DNA of 64,000 bases from an uncultured Woeseia sp. (lineage in GTDB: Bacteria > Pseudomonadota > Gammaproteobacteria > Steroidobacterales > Woeseiaceae), in NCBI GenBank assembly GCA_937925605.1, contig CALALV010000107.1, forward strand, positions 22,727 through 86,726, in the 5' to 3' direction. Shown one piece after another: positions 1 to 9,878 of the stretch. Numbering within the stretch: the stretch's first letter is position 1; the number at the start of each line of letters is the position of its first letter. The notes below the pieces were generated by a model. That model was not told the origin of the DNA. It worked only from the letters and a program-made list of their open reading frames with translations, and did not search any database. The position numbers were made by a program, and so were the translations under genes.

Positions 1-275
1 GCTCCCGCGTCGTCCCCGGTCGTCATCAGCGCAAAGCCGAGATCCGCCTGGGCGGCCGGCGAGTCCGGGCGCCGCGTCGCGCTGTCGCGCAGCACGGCCA
101 GCGCCTCGTCGCTCCGGTCAGCGCGCAGCAGGGCCGAGCCGAGCAGGCTGGCCGCGACCTCGTCGTCCGGCGCGTCGCCGAGACGACGCTGCAGGCGCGA
201 CACGGCTTCGCCGGCGCGACCCTCGCGGATCAGGCCGGCCATCTCGCGGTAGAACGACGTGTCGCCTGCGGTCAT
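1..275 (-). CDS. TPR-containing protein, N-terminal part (runs off the window)
   Basis: The first 91 codons of a gene that continues beyond base 1. The protein starts MTAGDTSFYREMAGLIREG and shows helical repeats of TPR character: A/L/G spacing, an 'AAQADLGFALMTTGD' helix and the pattern 'LLGSALLRADRSDEALAVL'. The ATG is at 273-275. It lies just downstream of the TonB receptor on the same strand, behind a probable terminator. TPR proteins, often fused to sulfotransferases, commonly follow such receptors, but the C-terminus is not visible here, so nothing beyond a TPR protein is claimed. Confidence 0.6.
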   Translation of the reverse strand, partial: MTAGDTSFYREMAGLIREGRAGEAVSRLQRRLGDAPDDEVAASLLGSALLRADRSDEALAVLRDSATRRPDSPAAQADLGFALMTTGDDAG

Positions 276-290
276 CGACGGGTCCGGAAA

Positions 291-323
291 CGAAAACGGC
301 GGACCGGTAACCGGCCCGCCGTT
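291..323 (-). terminator. Probable rho-independent terminator of the TonB receptor gene
   Basis: Arms AACGGCGG (295-302) and CCGCCGTT (316-323) pair, and inner CCGG (304-307) pairs with CCGG (311-314) around a three-base loop. Read on the minus strand, the stem is followed by TTTTCGTTT. It sits 25 bases past the stop of the receptor gene and before the TPR gene. Confidence 0.6.
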
Positions 324-347
324 CGCGTGTGCGCTTCGCTTATGGCG

Positions 348-2738
<2,391 letters not shown>

Positions 2739-2753
2739 CGTCTCCCCCTATTG

Positions 2754-2788
2754 AGCTTATAAGCTTCTGTTATAACGGGAATTACCCG
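2754..2788 (-). promoter_or_regulatory. Palindromes upstream of the TonB receptor, possible operator
   Basis: AGCTTATAAGCT (2754-2765) is a perfect 12-bp palindrome 16 bases upstream of the receptor ATG. Just beyond it lies a -10-like TATAAC (2774-2769, minus strand) and a second dyad CGGG-N5-CCCG (2776-2788). The region is locally AT-rich against a GC-rich background, as expected for a promoter. No convincing -35 hexamer was found. The palindromes could bind a regulator, but none is identified. Confidence 0.35.
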
Positions 2789-2873
2789 CAGTTCGATCCG
2801 AATTTAAGCCGCCTGCCCGGCGCTGTCCACGACTATTTCATGACCTGCACCGGACGGCCCCGGGCGGCGCAGC

Positions 2874-2907
2874 AAAAGGCCCGGCCCGCGGGGCCGCGGG
2901 CCGGGCC
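2874..2907 (-). terminator. Rho-independent terminator of the rhodanese-doxX operon
   Basis: Left arm GGCCCGGCCCGCGG (2878-2891) is perfectly complementary to 2894-2907. On the minus strand the stem is followed by TTTT (2877-2874). It lies 14 bases past the DoxX stop codon. Confidence 0.75.
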
Positions 2908-2921
2908 GGCAGGGCGCGGGC

Positions 2922-3371
2922 TCAGTGAGAGCGGGCCGCCTGCAGGGGCTTCGATCGCAGCCGACCGGCGAGCTGCAGGCGTGCGCCCAGGCTCAGCGCG
3001 CCGTCGCCCAGCAGCACCTGCACGATGGCGAGCACGAGCAGGAAAAGCGGGTACTCCCAGCCGCCGCCTTCGTTCGAGAACACCCAGCCGTGGCCGGCAT
3101 GCGCCCAGACGGCGCCGGCCAGGATCGGGCTCAGTGCGGCGGCGACCCAGCGGCTCGCGACGCCGGCGATCAGCAACAGTCCGCCCAGCAGTTCCGCCCA
3201 GAACACGATGTAGGCGAGGATGCCCGGCAGGCCGATCGACTCGAAGTAGCCGGCGGTGCCGGCGAGCGAGTACACGCGGTATTTCAGTATGAAGCTGTGC
3301 GCCACGAACATGATGCCGAGCGAGATGCGCAGCAGCGCGGTGGCGTACATGACGCGGGATGTCTGGTCCAT
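2922..3371 (-). CDS. DoxX family membrane protein
   Basis: A 149-residue inner-membrane protein with four hydrophobic segments. It starts MDQTSRVMYATALLRISLG and carries the DoxX-type first helix 'LLRISLGIMFVAHS' and a later 'FWAELLGGLLLIAGVASRW'. DoxX-family proteins are linked to thiosulfate or reactive-sulfur handling and redox stress, but the role is inferred. The ATG at 3371 was chosen because GAGGAGAATCCC precedes it; an upstream in-frame start would overlap the rhodanese gene. It lies 10 bases after the rhodanese gene in the same operon, divergent from a LysR regulator. Confidence 0.88.
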   Translation of the reverse strand: MDQTSRVMYATALLRISLGIMFVAHSFILKYRVYSLAGTAGYFESIGLPGILAYIVFWAELLGGLLLIAGVASRWVAAALSPILAGAVWAHAGHGWVFSNEGGGWEYPLFLLVLAIVQVLLGDGALSLGARLQLAGRLRSKPLQAARSH

Positions 3372-3381
3372 GGGATTCTCC

Positions 3382-3768
3382 TCAGGCGAGCTTCGCCGGC
3401 TTTTCGACGGCGTAGCCATTGGCAAGCCAGGTGTCCCAGCCACCCTCGACCTCGACGACGCGGTAGCCCTGCGCCACGAGTTCGAGCGCGGCCTCGGCGG
3501 CGAGGTGGCAGGTCGGGTTGTAGCAGTACAGGTACAGCGTGGCGTCCTTGTTCAGGCCTTTCGGCTCGCGCCACTTTCCTTTCGGCAAGTTGATCGCGCC
3601 CGGCACGTGCCCGGCGGCGTAGTCGGACGGGTAGCGGACGTCGACGACCTGGTAAGTCGACGGGTCGGTCCGGCCGGTGACCAGGACCTCGAGTTCGTGC
3701 GAGCCGGTCGTAAAGCCCGTGCGGGCGCGGAAGTAGTCGCGGGCCCGGGCAAAGTCGTAGTGCGTCAT
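3382..3768 (-). CDS. Rhodanese-like domain protein
   Basis: A 128-residue single-domain rhodanese. It has the family features 'YQVVDVRYPSDYAAGHVPGAIN' (the CH2A-like region, about residues 39-60) and an active-site-like loop 'YCYNPTCHLA' with Cys82 and Cys87. The Cys-x4-Cys loop suggests sulfane-sulfur transfer or a redox role rather than classical CxxGxR thiosulfate sulfurtransferase chemistry (inference). No signal peptide is seen, so it is probably cytoplasmic. The start is fixed by GAGGAGACCGAC before the ATG. It is the first gene of a two-gene operon with doxX, divergent from the LysR gene, which probably controls it. Confidence 0.88.
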   Translation of the reverse strand: MTHYDFARARDYFRARTGFTTGSHELEVLVTGRTDPSTYQVVDVRYPSDYAAGHVPGAINLPKGKWREPKGLNKDATLYLYCYNPTCHLAAEAALELVAQGYRVVEVEGGWDTWLANGYAVEKPAKLA

Positions 3769-3826
3769 GTCGGTCTCCTCGGATGGCGGTATTGCCACGG
3801 GATCCAGCGTATGGGTTTCTTTTCGA

Positions 3827-3873
3827 TTGATAATCGGCCTACCAGGAAATAGATTGTTTCCTTTCGGAAACAA
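3827..3873 (+). promoter_or_regulatory. LysR gene promoter with overlapping 20-bp dyad operator
   Basis: TTGATA (3827-3832) and TAGATT (3850-3855) are separated by 17 bases and form a sigma70-like promoter. A perfect dyad, TTGTTTCC (3854-3861), TTTC, GGAAACAA (3866-3873), overlaps the -10 and the expected transcript start, ending 9 bases before the LysR ATG. A smaller dyad CGATT-GAT-AATCG (3824-3836) covers the -35. This is the usual place for LysR autoregulation and for control of the divergent rhodanese-doxX pair. Confidence 0.55.
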
Positions 3874-3882
3874 CGGGGCCGC

Positions 3883-4785
3883 ATGCAGCCGCTGTCGGAC
3901 ATCGCCGTCTTCGTGCAGGTCGTCGAGCGGGGCAGCTTCACGGCCGCCGCGGATCGCCTCGGTATCTCGAAGGCGGCGGCCAGCAAGTACGTGGCGCGCC
4001 TCGAGAAGCGTCTGGGCGCGCGGCTGCTGCACCGGACGACCCGCCGGCTGACGCTGACCGAGGCCGGCAACGCGCTGTTCGACGGCGCGCGCGGCGCGCT
4101 CGAGCAGCTCACGCAGGCCGAGAACGCGGTGACCGAGCTGGCCGGCGAGCCGCGCGGACGCCTGCGCGTCACGGCGCCGGTCTACTTCGGCGCGGCCTTC
4201 CTCGTGCCGGGTTTCGGCGACTTCCTCAGGCGCTACCCGGCCATCGAACTCGACCTCGATCTCGACAACCGCATCGTCGACCTGGTCGCCGGCGGCTACG
4301 ACCTCGCGATCCGGATCACGAGCCTGTCGAGCAGCTCCCTCGTGGCACGCCGGCTCGCGAGCGCCCCGCTGGTCACGGTCGCCGCGCCGGCCTACCTGGC
4401 GCGGCACGGCACGCCGCGGACGCCCGCCGACCTGCGCGACCATGCCTGCCTGACCTATTCGCTGGATCGGACGCCGAACGACTGGCATTTCACGGACGAC
4501 GCGGGCGGCGCGATCAGCGTGCCGGTCGCGGGCGGGCTGCGCTGCAACAGCGACGATGCGCTAAAGCAGGCAGCGCTGGACGGGCTCGGCATCGTGCGTT
4601 TTCCGGCGCTGTTCGTGGGCGCGGAGCTCGCAGAAGGGCGGCTGGAGCGTCTGCTGACCGGCTACGAGCCGCCGCCGGGCACGCTGTGCGCGGTGTTCCC
4701 GACCCGGCGCAACCTCGCGCCGAAAGTGCGGGTGTTCGTGGATTTCCTCGCCGAACGGCTGGGCGACGGCGGACGCGCGCCCTGA
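3883..4785 (+). CDS. LysR family transcriptional regulator
   Basis: A 300-residue LysR-type regulator. The N-terminal winged helix-turn-helix (about residues 1-60) contains 'VVERGSFTAAADRLGISKAAASKYVARLEKRLG' and 'RTTRRLTLTEAG', placing it in the AaeR/PecT/CrgA-like branch. The C-terminal substrate-binding domain starts with 'GRLRVTAPVYFGAAFLVPGF'. It is transcribed divergently from rhodanese-doxX, with a perfect dyad between them, so it is the likely regulator of that pair and of itself. The inducer is unknown. Confidence 0.92.
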   Translation: MQPLSDIAVFVQVVERGSFTAAADRLGISKAAASKYVARLEKRLGARLLHRTTRRLTLTEAGNALFDGARGALEQLTQAENAVTELAGEPRGRLRVTAPVYFGAAFLVPGFGDFLRRYPAIELDLDLDNRIVDLVAGGYDLAIRITSLSSSSLVARRLASAPLVTVAAPAYLARHGTPRTPADLRDHACLTYSLDRTPNDWHFTDDAGGAISVPVAGGLRCNSDDALKQAALDGLGIVRFPALFVGAELAEGRLERLLTGYEPPPGTLCAVFPTRRNLAPKVRVFVDFLAERLGDGGRAP

Positions 4786-4803
4786 GCGGGCGCGCCTCGA
4801 GCG

Positions 4804-5265
4804 TTACTCGTCGCCGAACAGGTGTTCGACGCCCTGCAGCATTTTCCGCGTCGAGATCGAGACCTCGTACAGCAGGAACAGCAGCCCGCAGACCAGCAGG
4901 CCCATCGCCACGACGAACAGCGCGGCGATCAGCGTGCCCATGTTGAGCCAGCCGACGTCGCCGACGAACAGGCACATGACCACGACGCAGATCAGCAGCG
5001 CCGAGCTGACCGACAGCCGGATCGCCCAGTTGATGACCTTGATGCGCCGCCACAGCACGTTGGTCTCGGCCTTGAGCAGCGCCCGGTAGTCGTCGCTCTC
5101 CACGCGCGGCAGCCGCCGCTCCACCAGCCGGGCGCGGTCGACGACGCGGCCGAGCCGGGTCGTCAGCACCGACAGGATCGCGCCGATGCCGGTCAGCAGG
5201 AACACGGGGGCGACGGCGAGGCCGATGGCCTCCGAGATAGCGCTGATCGGTGCGAAATGCTCCAC
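4804..5265 (-). CDS. DUF2721 family membrane protein
   Basis: A 153-residue protein beginning with GTG and reading VEHFAPISAISEAIGLAVAPVFLLTGIGA. Three hydrophobic segments and the central 'ILSVLTTRLGRVVDRARLVERRL' fit the DUF2721 family, whose function is unknown. The GTG was chosen because GGAG lies 8 bases upstream and because homologous proteins begin near this point; an in-frame ATG 42 codons upstream would add a low-complexity tail. It converges with the LysR gene and is divergent from the second TonB receptor. Confidence 0.8.
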   Translation of the reverse strand: MEHFAPISAISEAIGLAVAPVFLLTGIGAILSVLTTRLGRVVDRARLVERRLPRVESDDYRALLKAETNVLWRRIKVINWAIRLSVSSALLICVVVMCLFVGDVGWLNMGTLIAALFVVAMGLLVCGLLFLLYEVSISTRKMLQGVEHLFGDE

Positions 5266-5377
5266 GCGGGGCTCCGGTAGGGTTCGTCGGGCGGCCGGAT
5301 TGTACCGTCGCCCGGCGCCCTGTCGCGAGCCCGGTTGTTGCGAAAACGCCGCAGCCGCAACGCCTCCTGCCGGCGCG

Positions 5378-5455
5378 GAATACGTTTGCACGAACCGGCG
5401 GAACTGATGAATACGTATACACGCCGTTGGCCGGGACCAACACCCTACCTATACT
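5378..5455 (+). promoter_or_regulatory. Promoter and repeated 15-bp motif before the TonB receptor
   Basis: GAATACGTTTGCACG (5378-5392) and GAATACGTATACACG (5409-5423) are direct repeats spaced exactly 31 bases apart, about three helical turns. Three bases after the second repeat comes TTGGCC (5427-5432), then a 17-base spacer and TATACT (5450-5455). The same motif, with the same 3-base gap and 17-base spacer, precedes the second halogenase gene (11390-11436). This suggests a shared DNA-binding regulator. The rest of the 5266-5561 gap shows no gene. Confidence 0.6.
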
Positions 5456-5561
5456 TTTTTATCAGCGAACCAGACGCTGCCGGTCATGCGCGCAGCCTCG
5501 GCCCGCGCAAGCACAGGACGTCGGCCGAAGCGCCGGGACAGGACTTTCAGGGGGAACACCA

Positions 5562-8279
5562 ATGGATCAGCGACGCCGCAACCAGGTCGCCACGGCCGTA
5601 TCACTGGCCCTGGCGCTTTCGTCAGGCCACGTCATTGCGCAGGACAATGACGACGCCATGGAGGAAATTGTCGTCACCGGCAAGTTCCGCGCGAGCCTGA
5701 TCGACTCGATCGGCACCAAGAAGAACTCGAAAGCCATCGTCGAGGCGATCTCCGCCGAGGACATCGGCAAGCTGCCCGACTCGAGCATCGCGGAGGCCAT
5801 CGCGCGGCTGCCCGGCCTCGCCGGCCAGCGGCTCGACGGCCGCACCAGCTCGATCGCGATCCGCGGCCTCGGCGAGGACTTCAGCGCCGCGACCCTGAAC
5901 GGCCGCGAACAGGTCTCGATCAGCGACAACCGCGGCATCGAGTTCGACCTGTACCCCTCCGAGATCATGAGCGGCGTCACGATCTACAAGACGCCGGAAG
6001 CCTCGCTGATGACCCAGGGCATCGGCGGTACGATCAACCTGCACACGGTCAAGCCGCTCGACCACGACGACACGCTGCAGGTCAACGTGACCCTCGAGCA
6101 GAACGGCCACGACAAGCTGAACCCGGACGGCGAGGACGCCGGCTGGCGCAGCACGCTGACCTGGATCGACCGCTTCGCCGACGACCGCCTCGGCGTCGCC
6201 GTCGCGATCGCGAACATGGACTCGCCGAACCAGGAAGAGCGCTGGAACTCCTGGGGCTTCCCGACCAACGGCGACGGCGACCTCGTGCTCGGCGGCGCGA
6301 AGCCCTTCGTGCGCTCGTCGACGCTCGACCGCCGCACCTACATGGGCGTGCTGCAATTCGAGCCGACCGACGAACTGCGCATGACCGGCGACCTGCTGTA
6401 CATCGACTTCGAGGACGAGAAGATCCTGCGCGGCATCGAGATGCCGGGCGCCTGGGCACAGCCGACCGACGTCATCGCGGCCTCCGACGGTCTCGTGCAG
6501 GAAGGCGTCTGGAACGACGTCAAGGGCCAGGTCCGCAACGACTTCGAGAAGCGCGAGGCGCGCCTGCTGTCCTTCGGCATTAACGCCGAGTACGACCTGA
6601 CCGACACCTGGACGCTCGTATTCGACGCGAGCCAGGGCGACGTCGACCGCAACATCTGGTCGCTGGAGAGCTACTCGGGTTCCGGACGCTCGAGCGACGC
6701 GACCGCACCGACCGACGACATCCGCTTCGACATGAACGGCGGCAACGAGGGCGCCCGCTTCTTCCCGACGCTGGACTACAGCGATGAAACGCTGTTCCAG
6801 CTCGGCGGCGCGCAGGGCTGGGGCAACGGCACGACCGTGCCGAACGACGGGCAGGACGGCTTCATCAACTTCCCGCACGTCGACGACCGCCTGAACACCT
6901 ACCGGCTGTCGCTGGACGGCGCGGTGGAACTCGGCTGGGTCACCGGACTCGAGTTCGGTGTGTACTTCGCCGACCGCGAAAAAGCGAAACGCGACAACGG
7001 CGTGTTCCTGACGCTGCCGTCTTATCCCGGGGTGCAATCGATCCCGAGCCAGTACCGCGTCGCCAACACCTCGCTCGACTTCATCGGCATGGGCGAGATG
7101 ATCAGCTACGACTCCTTCGCATTCTGGGCGGACGGCAACTACACCGAGACCTCCGAGCGCCTGACCAGCTCGAACCGCGCGCAGAACACCTGGGTGGTCA
7201 CCGAGGAGGTTACGACGGTCTACGGCATGGCCGAGTTCGACACGGATCTCGGCAACATCGGCCTGTCCGGCAACATCGGGCTGCAGGTCGTGCAGACGGA
7301 CCAGTTCTCGACCGGCTTCGCGGTCGACGTCGTCAACGGCCGCGTGCGCGCGCAGCCGACCAGCGGCGGCGCGGACTACACCGAGGTGCTGCCGAGCCTG
7401 AACGCGATCTTCCACCTGAACGACGAGATGCAGGTCCGCTTCGGCGCCGCGCGCACGATGTCGCGCTCGCGCATGGACCGCATGAACGCCGGCTTTGGCT
7501 TCTCGTTCAACCCGGCCTTCAACACGCCGAACGCGGACATCTCGAGCTCGCCGTGGAGCGGCAGCGGCGCGAACCCGGGCCTCAAGCCGCAGATGGCCGA
7601 CCAGTTCGACCTGTCCTACGAGTACTACTACGAGGACGACGGCTACGTCGCGGCCGCCTACTTCCACAAGGAACTGCAGGACTGGCAGATCAACGTGGGC
7701 CAGGTCGTCGACTTCAGCGGCATCACGCCGCCGGGCGGCCAGGTCGCGACCTTCAACCAGGGCATCGTGACGCGCTGGGAGAACGCGGAAGGCGGCAGCG
7801 TCAGCGGCTTCGAGCTGCAGGGCGCCGTGCCGGGCCGCATCATCGCCGACCCGCTCGAGGGCTTCGGACTGGTCGCGAGCGCGACCTTCCTGGACAGCTC
7901 GATCGAGCAGAACGGCAACTCGATCAAGGTGCCGGGCCTGTCCGACCAGGTCTTCAACCTGACCGTCTACTACGAGAACCAGGGCTTCGAGGCGCGCGTC
8001 AACCTGAGCCAGCGCGACGACTTCCTGGGCGAGGTCAACGCGATCAGCTTCTCGCGCGAACTCGTCAGCGTTAAGGACACGGAGATCTGGGACGCCCAGG
8101 TCAGCTACGACTTCGCCGAGTCGGGCATCCAGGCGCTGCAGGGGCTGTCGATCTCGCTGCAGGGCCAGAACCTGACCAACGAGCCGTTCACGACCTTCAA
8201 CAACGACGATCCGCGCCAGGTGCGTGACTTCCAGAACTACGGTCGCAACTACCTGCTGAGCGCGCGTTACCGCTTCTGA
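5562..8279 (+). CDS. TonB-dependent receptor of the halogenase-associated type
   Basis: A 905-residue outer-membrane receptor. The signal peptide (about 1-28, ending VIA-Q) is followed by the TonB box 'MEEIVVTGKFRASL' and the plug phrase 'SKAIVEAISAEDIGKLPDSSIAEAIARLPG', characteristic of the large receptors of Caulobacter, Xanthomonas and Alteromonas. Members of this group often take up carbohydrates and sit beside tryptophan-halogenase-like genes. The C-terminus 'YLLSARYRF' ends in Phe, as outer-membrane proteins do. ATG 5562 was chosen because it follows AGGGGGAACACC and begins the signal peptide. The ligand is unknown. A terminator and a halogenase gene follow. Confidence 0.92.
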   Translation: MDQRRRNQVATAVSLALALSSGHVIAQDNDDAMEEIVVTGKFRASLIDSIGTKKNSKAIVEAISAEDIGKLPDSSIAEAIARLPGLAGQRLDGRTSSIAIRGLGEDFSAATLNGREQVSISDNRGIEFDLYPSEIMSGVTIYKTPEASLMTQGIGGTINLHTVKPLDHDDTLQVNVTLEQNGHDKLNPDGEDAGWRSTLTWIDRFADDRLGVAVAIANMDSPNQEERWNSWGFPTNGDGDLVLGGAKPFVRSSTLDRRTYMGVLQFEPTDELRMTGDLLYIDFEDEKILRGIEMPGAWAQPTDVIAASDGLVQEGVWNDVKGQVRNDFEKREARLLSFGINAEYDLTDTWTLVFDASQGDVDRNIWSLESYSGSGRSSDATAPTDDIRFDMNGGNEGARFFPTLDYSDETLFQLGGAQGWGNGTTVPNDGQDGFINFPHVDDRLNTYRLSLDGAVELGWVTGLEFGVYFADREKAKRDNGVFLTLPSYPGVQSIPSQYRVANTSLDFIGMGEMISYDSFAFWADGNYTETSERLTSSNRAQNTWVVTEEVTTVYGMAEFDTDLGNIGLSGNIGLQVVQTDQFSTGFAVDVVNGRVRAQPTSGGADYTEVLPSLNAIFHLNDEMQVRFGAARTMSRSRMDRMNAGFGFSFNPAFNTPNADISSSPWSGSGANPGLKPQMADQFDLSYEYYYEDDGYVAAAYFHKELQDWQINVGQVVDFSGITPPGGQVATFNQGIVTRWENAEGGSVSGFELQGAVPGRIIADPLEGFGLVASATFLDSSIEQNGNSIKVPGLSDQVFNLTVYYENQGFEARVNLSQRDDFLGEVNAISFSRELVSVKDTEIWDAQVSYDFAESGIQALQGLSISLQGQNLTNEPFTTFNNDDPRQVRDFQNYGRNYLLSARYRF

Positions 8280-8305
8280 GGCCTTCCCCCGGCCTCGAAA
8301 GCCAG

Positions 8306-8340
8306 GCCCCCGCAGATGCTATATTTGCGGGGGCTTTTTT
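8306..8340 (+). terminator. Rho-independent terminator after the TonB receptor
   Basis: GCCCCCGCA (8306-8314) pairs perfectly with TGCGGGGGC (8326-8334) around an 11-base loop and is followed by six T (8335-8340). It lies between the receptor stop codon and the halogenase gene 39 bases further on, so it may end the receptor transcript or reduce read-through into the halogenase. Confidence 0.88.
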
Positions 8341-8378
8341 CTGCCCGCTGCACCTGACCTGAAAAGGATGGCGGCCAC

Positions 8379-9878
8379 ATGCAACGCGTCGAAAACGTCG
8401 TCATCGTCGGCGGCGGCACGGCCGGCTGGATCACGGCCGCGCTGCTGATCAAGATCCTCGGCAACGCGATCCGCGTGCGCCTCGTCGAGTCGGAGCAGAT
8501 CGGCACGGTCGGCGTCGGCGAGGCGACGATCCCGCCGATCCTGACGCTGAACAAGGCGCTCGGCCTCGACGAGGCGGAGTTCCTGCGCGAGACGAAGGGC
8601 ACGATCAAGCTCGGCATCGAGTTCGAGAACTGGAAGGGCATGGGCGATTGCTACATGCATACCTTCGGGAACATCGGCAAGGATTTCCCGTTTTGCAGCT
8701 TCCACCACTTCTGGACGCGCGGCGTGCACGAGGGTCGCGACGACTCGCTGTGGGACTACTCGCTGAACTACCAGGCGGCGAAGCAGAACCGCTTCACGCA
8801 CCTCGAACGGGTCGAGCGCGGCAACCTGCAGGGCATTGCCTACGCCTACCATTTCGATGCCGGCCTGTACGCGGCGTTCCTGCGCCGCTTCGCCGAGCGC
8901 CTGGGCGTCGTCCGCACCGAGGGGCTGATTCGCGACGTGACGCTGGATGGCGAGTCGGGCTTCGTCGAGTCGGTGACGCTCGACAGCGGCGAGACCATCT
9001 CCGGCGATCTGTTCGTCGACTGCAGCGGCTTCCGCGGCCTGCTGATCGAGCAGCAGCTCAATACCGGCTACGAGGACTGGACGCACTGGCTGCCCTGCGA
9101 CCGGGCGGTCGCGGTGCCCTGCGAGACCGTGCACCCGATCCTGCCGTACACGCGCTCGATTGCGCACCACGCCGGCTGGCAGTGGCGCATCCCGCTGCAG
9201 CATCGCATCGGCAACGGCCTGGTGTACTGCTCGCGCTACTACAGCGAGGACGAGGCGGCGGAGCTGCTGCTCGGCAACCTCGACGGCAAGGCGCTGGCCG
9301 AGCCGCGCACGCTGCGCTTCCGCACCGGCCGCCGGAACCGCCAGTGGGTGCGCAACTGCGTCGCGGTCGGGCTGTCGAGCGGCTTCCTCGAACCGCTGGA
9401 GTCGACCAGCATCCACTTGATCCAGTCTGCCGCGATCCGGCTGATCAAGCACTTCCCGCACGCCGGGATCAACGACTCGGAGGTCGCCGAGTACAACAGG
9501 CAGTCGCAGATGGAGTGGGAGTACATCCGCGACTTCATCATCCTGCACTACCACCTGAACGAGCGCGACGACAGCCCGTTCTGGCGTGAGTGCCGGCGCA
9601 TGGAGATCCCGGAGTCGCTCGCGCGCCGCATGCGCCTGTTCCGCGACACCGGCAAGATCTTCCGCGAGCAGGACGAGCTGTTCACCGAGATCGGCTGGCA
9701 GCAGGTCATGATCGGCCAGGGCCTGATGCCCGAGGACTACCACCCGCTCGTCAACGCGCTGAACAAAGAGCAGCTCGACGAGTTCCTCGACAACGTGCGC
9801 GGCATCATCGACGACACGGTGCCGCAGCTCCCGACGCACGAAGAATTTCTCGCGCGCTTCTGCGATTCAGGCGGCTGA
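8379..9878 (+). CDS. Flavin-dependent tryptophan-halogenase-family protein 1
   Basis: A 499-residue FADH2-dependent halogenase-fold protein. It shows the N-terminal FAD motif GGGTAGW (11-17), a lysine at 77 in 'TIKLGIEFENW' at the place of catalytic Lys79 of PrnA, the signature WQWRIP (267-272, the WxWxIP motif) and 'EPLES' (338-342) matching the PrnA Glu346-Ser347 region. All catalytic features are therefore present. The substrate is unlikely to be certain: TonB-receptor-linked members may act on other indoles or phenols, or have lost halogenation. It follows the receptor on the same strand and converges with the second halogenase, overlapping it by 12 bases. Confidence 0.9.
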   Translation: MQRVENVVIVGGGTAGWITAALLIKILGNAIRVRLVESEQIGTVGVGEATIPPILTLNKALGLDEAEFLRETKGTIKLGIEFENWKGMGDCYMHTFGNIGKDFPFCSFHHFWTRGVHEGRDDSLWDYSLNYQAAKQNRFTHLERVERGNLQGIAYAYHFDAGLYAAFLRRFAERLGVVRTEGLIRDVTLDGESGFVESVTLDSGETISGDLFVDCSGFRGLLIEQQLNTGYEDWTHWLPCDRAVAVPCETVHPILPYTRSIAHHAGWQWRIPLQHRIGNGLVYCSRYYSEDEAAELLLGNLDGKALAEPRTLRFRTGRRNRQWVRNCVAVGLSSGFLEPLESTSIHLIQSAAIRLIKHFPHAGINDSEVAEYNRQSQMEWEYIRDFIILHYHLNERDDSPFWRECRRMEIPESLARRMRLFRDTGKIFREQDELFTEIGWQQVMIGQGLMPEDYHPLVNALNKEQLDEFLDNVRGIIDDTVPQLPTHEEFLARFCDSGG

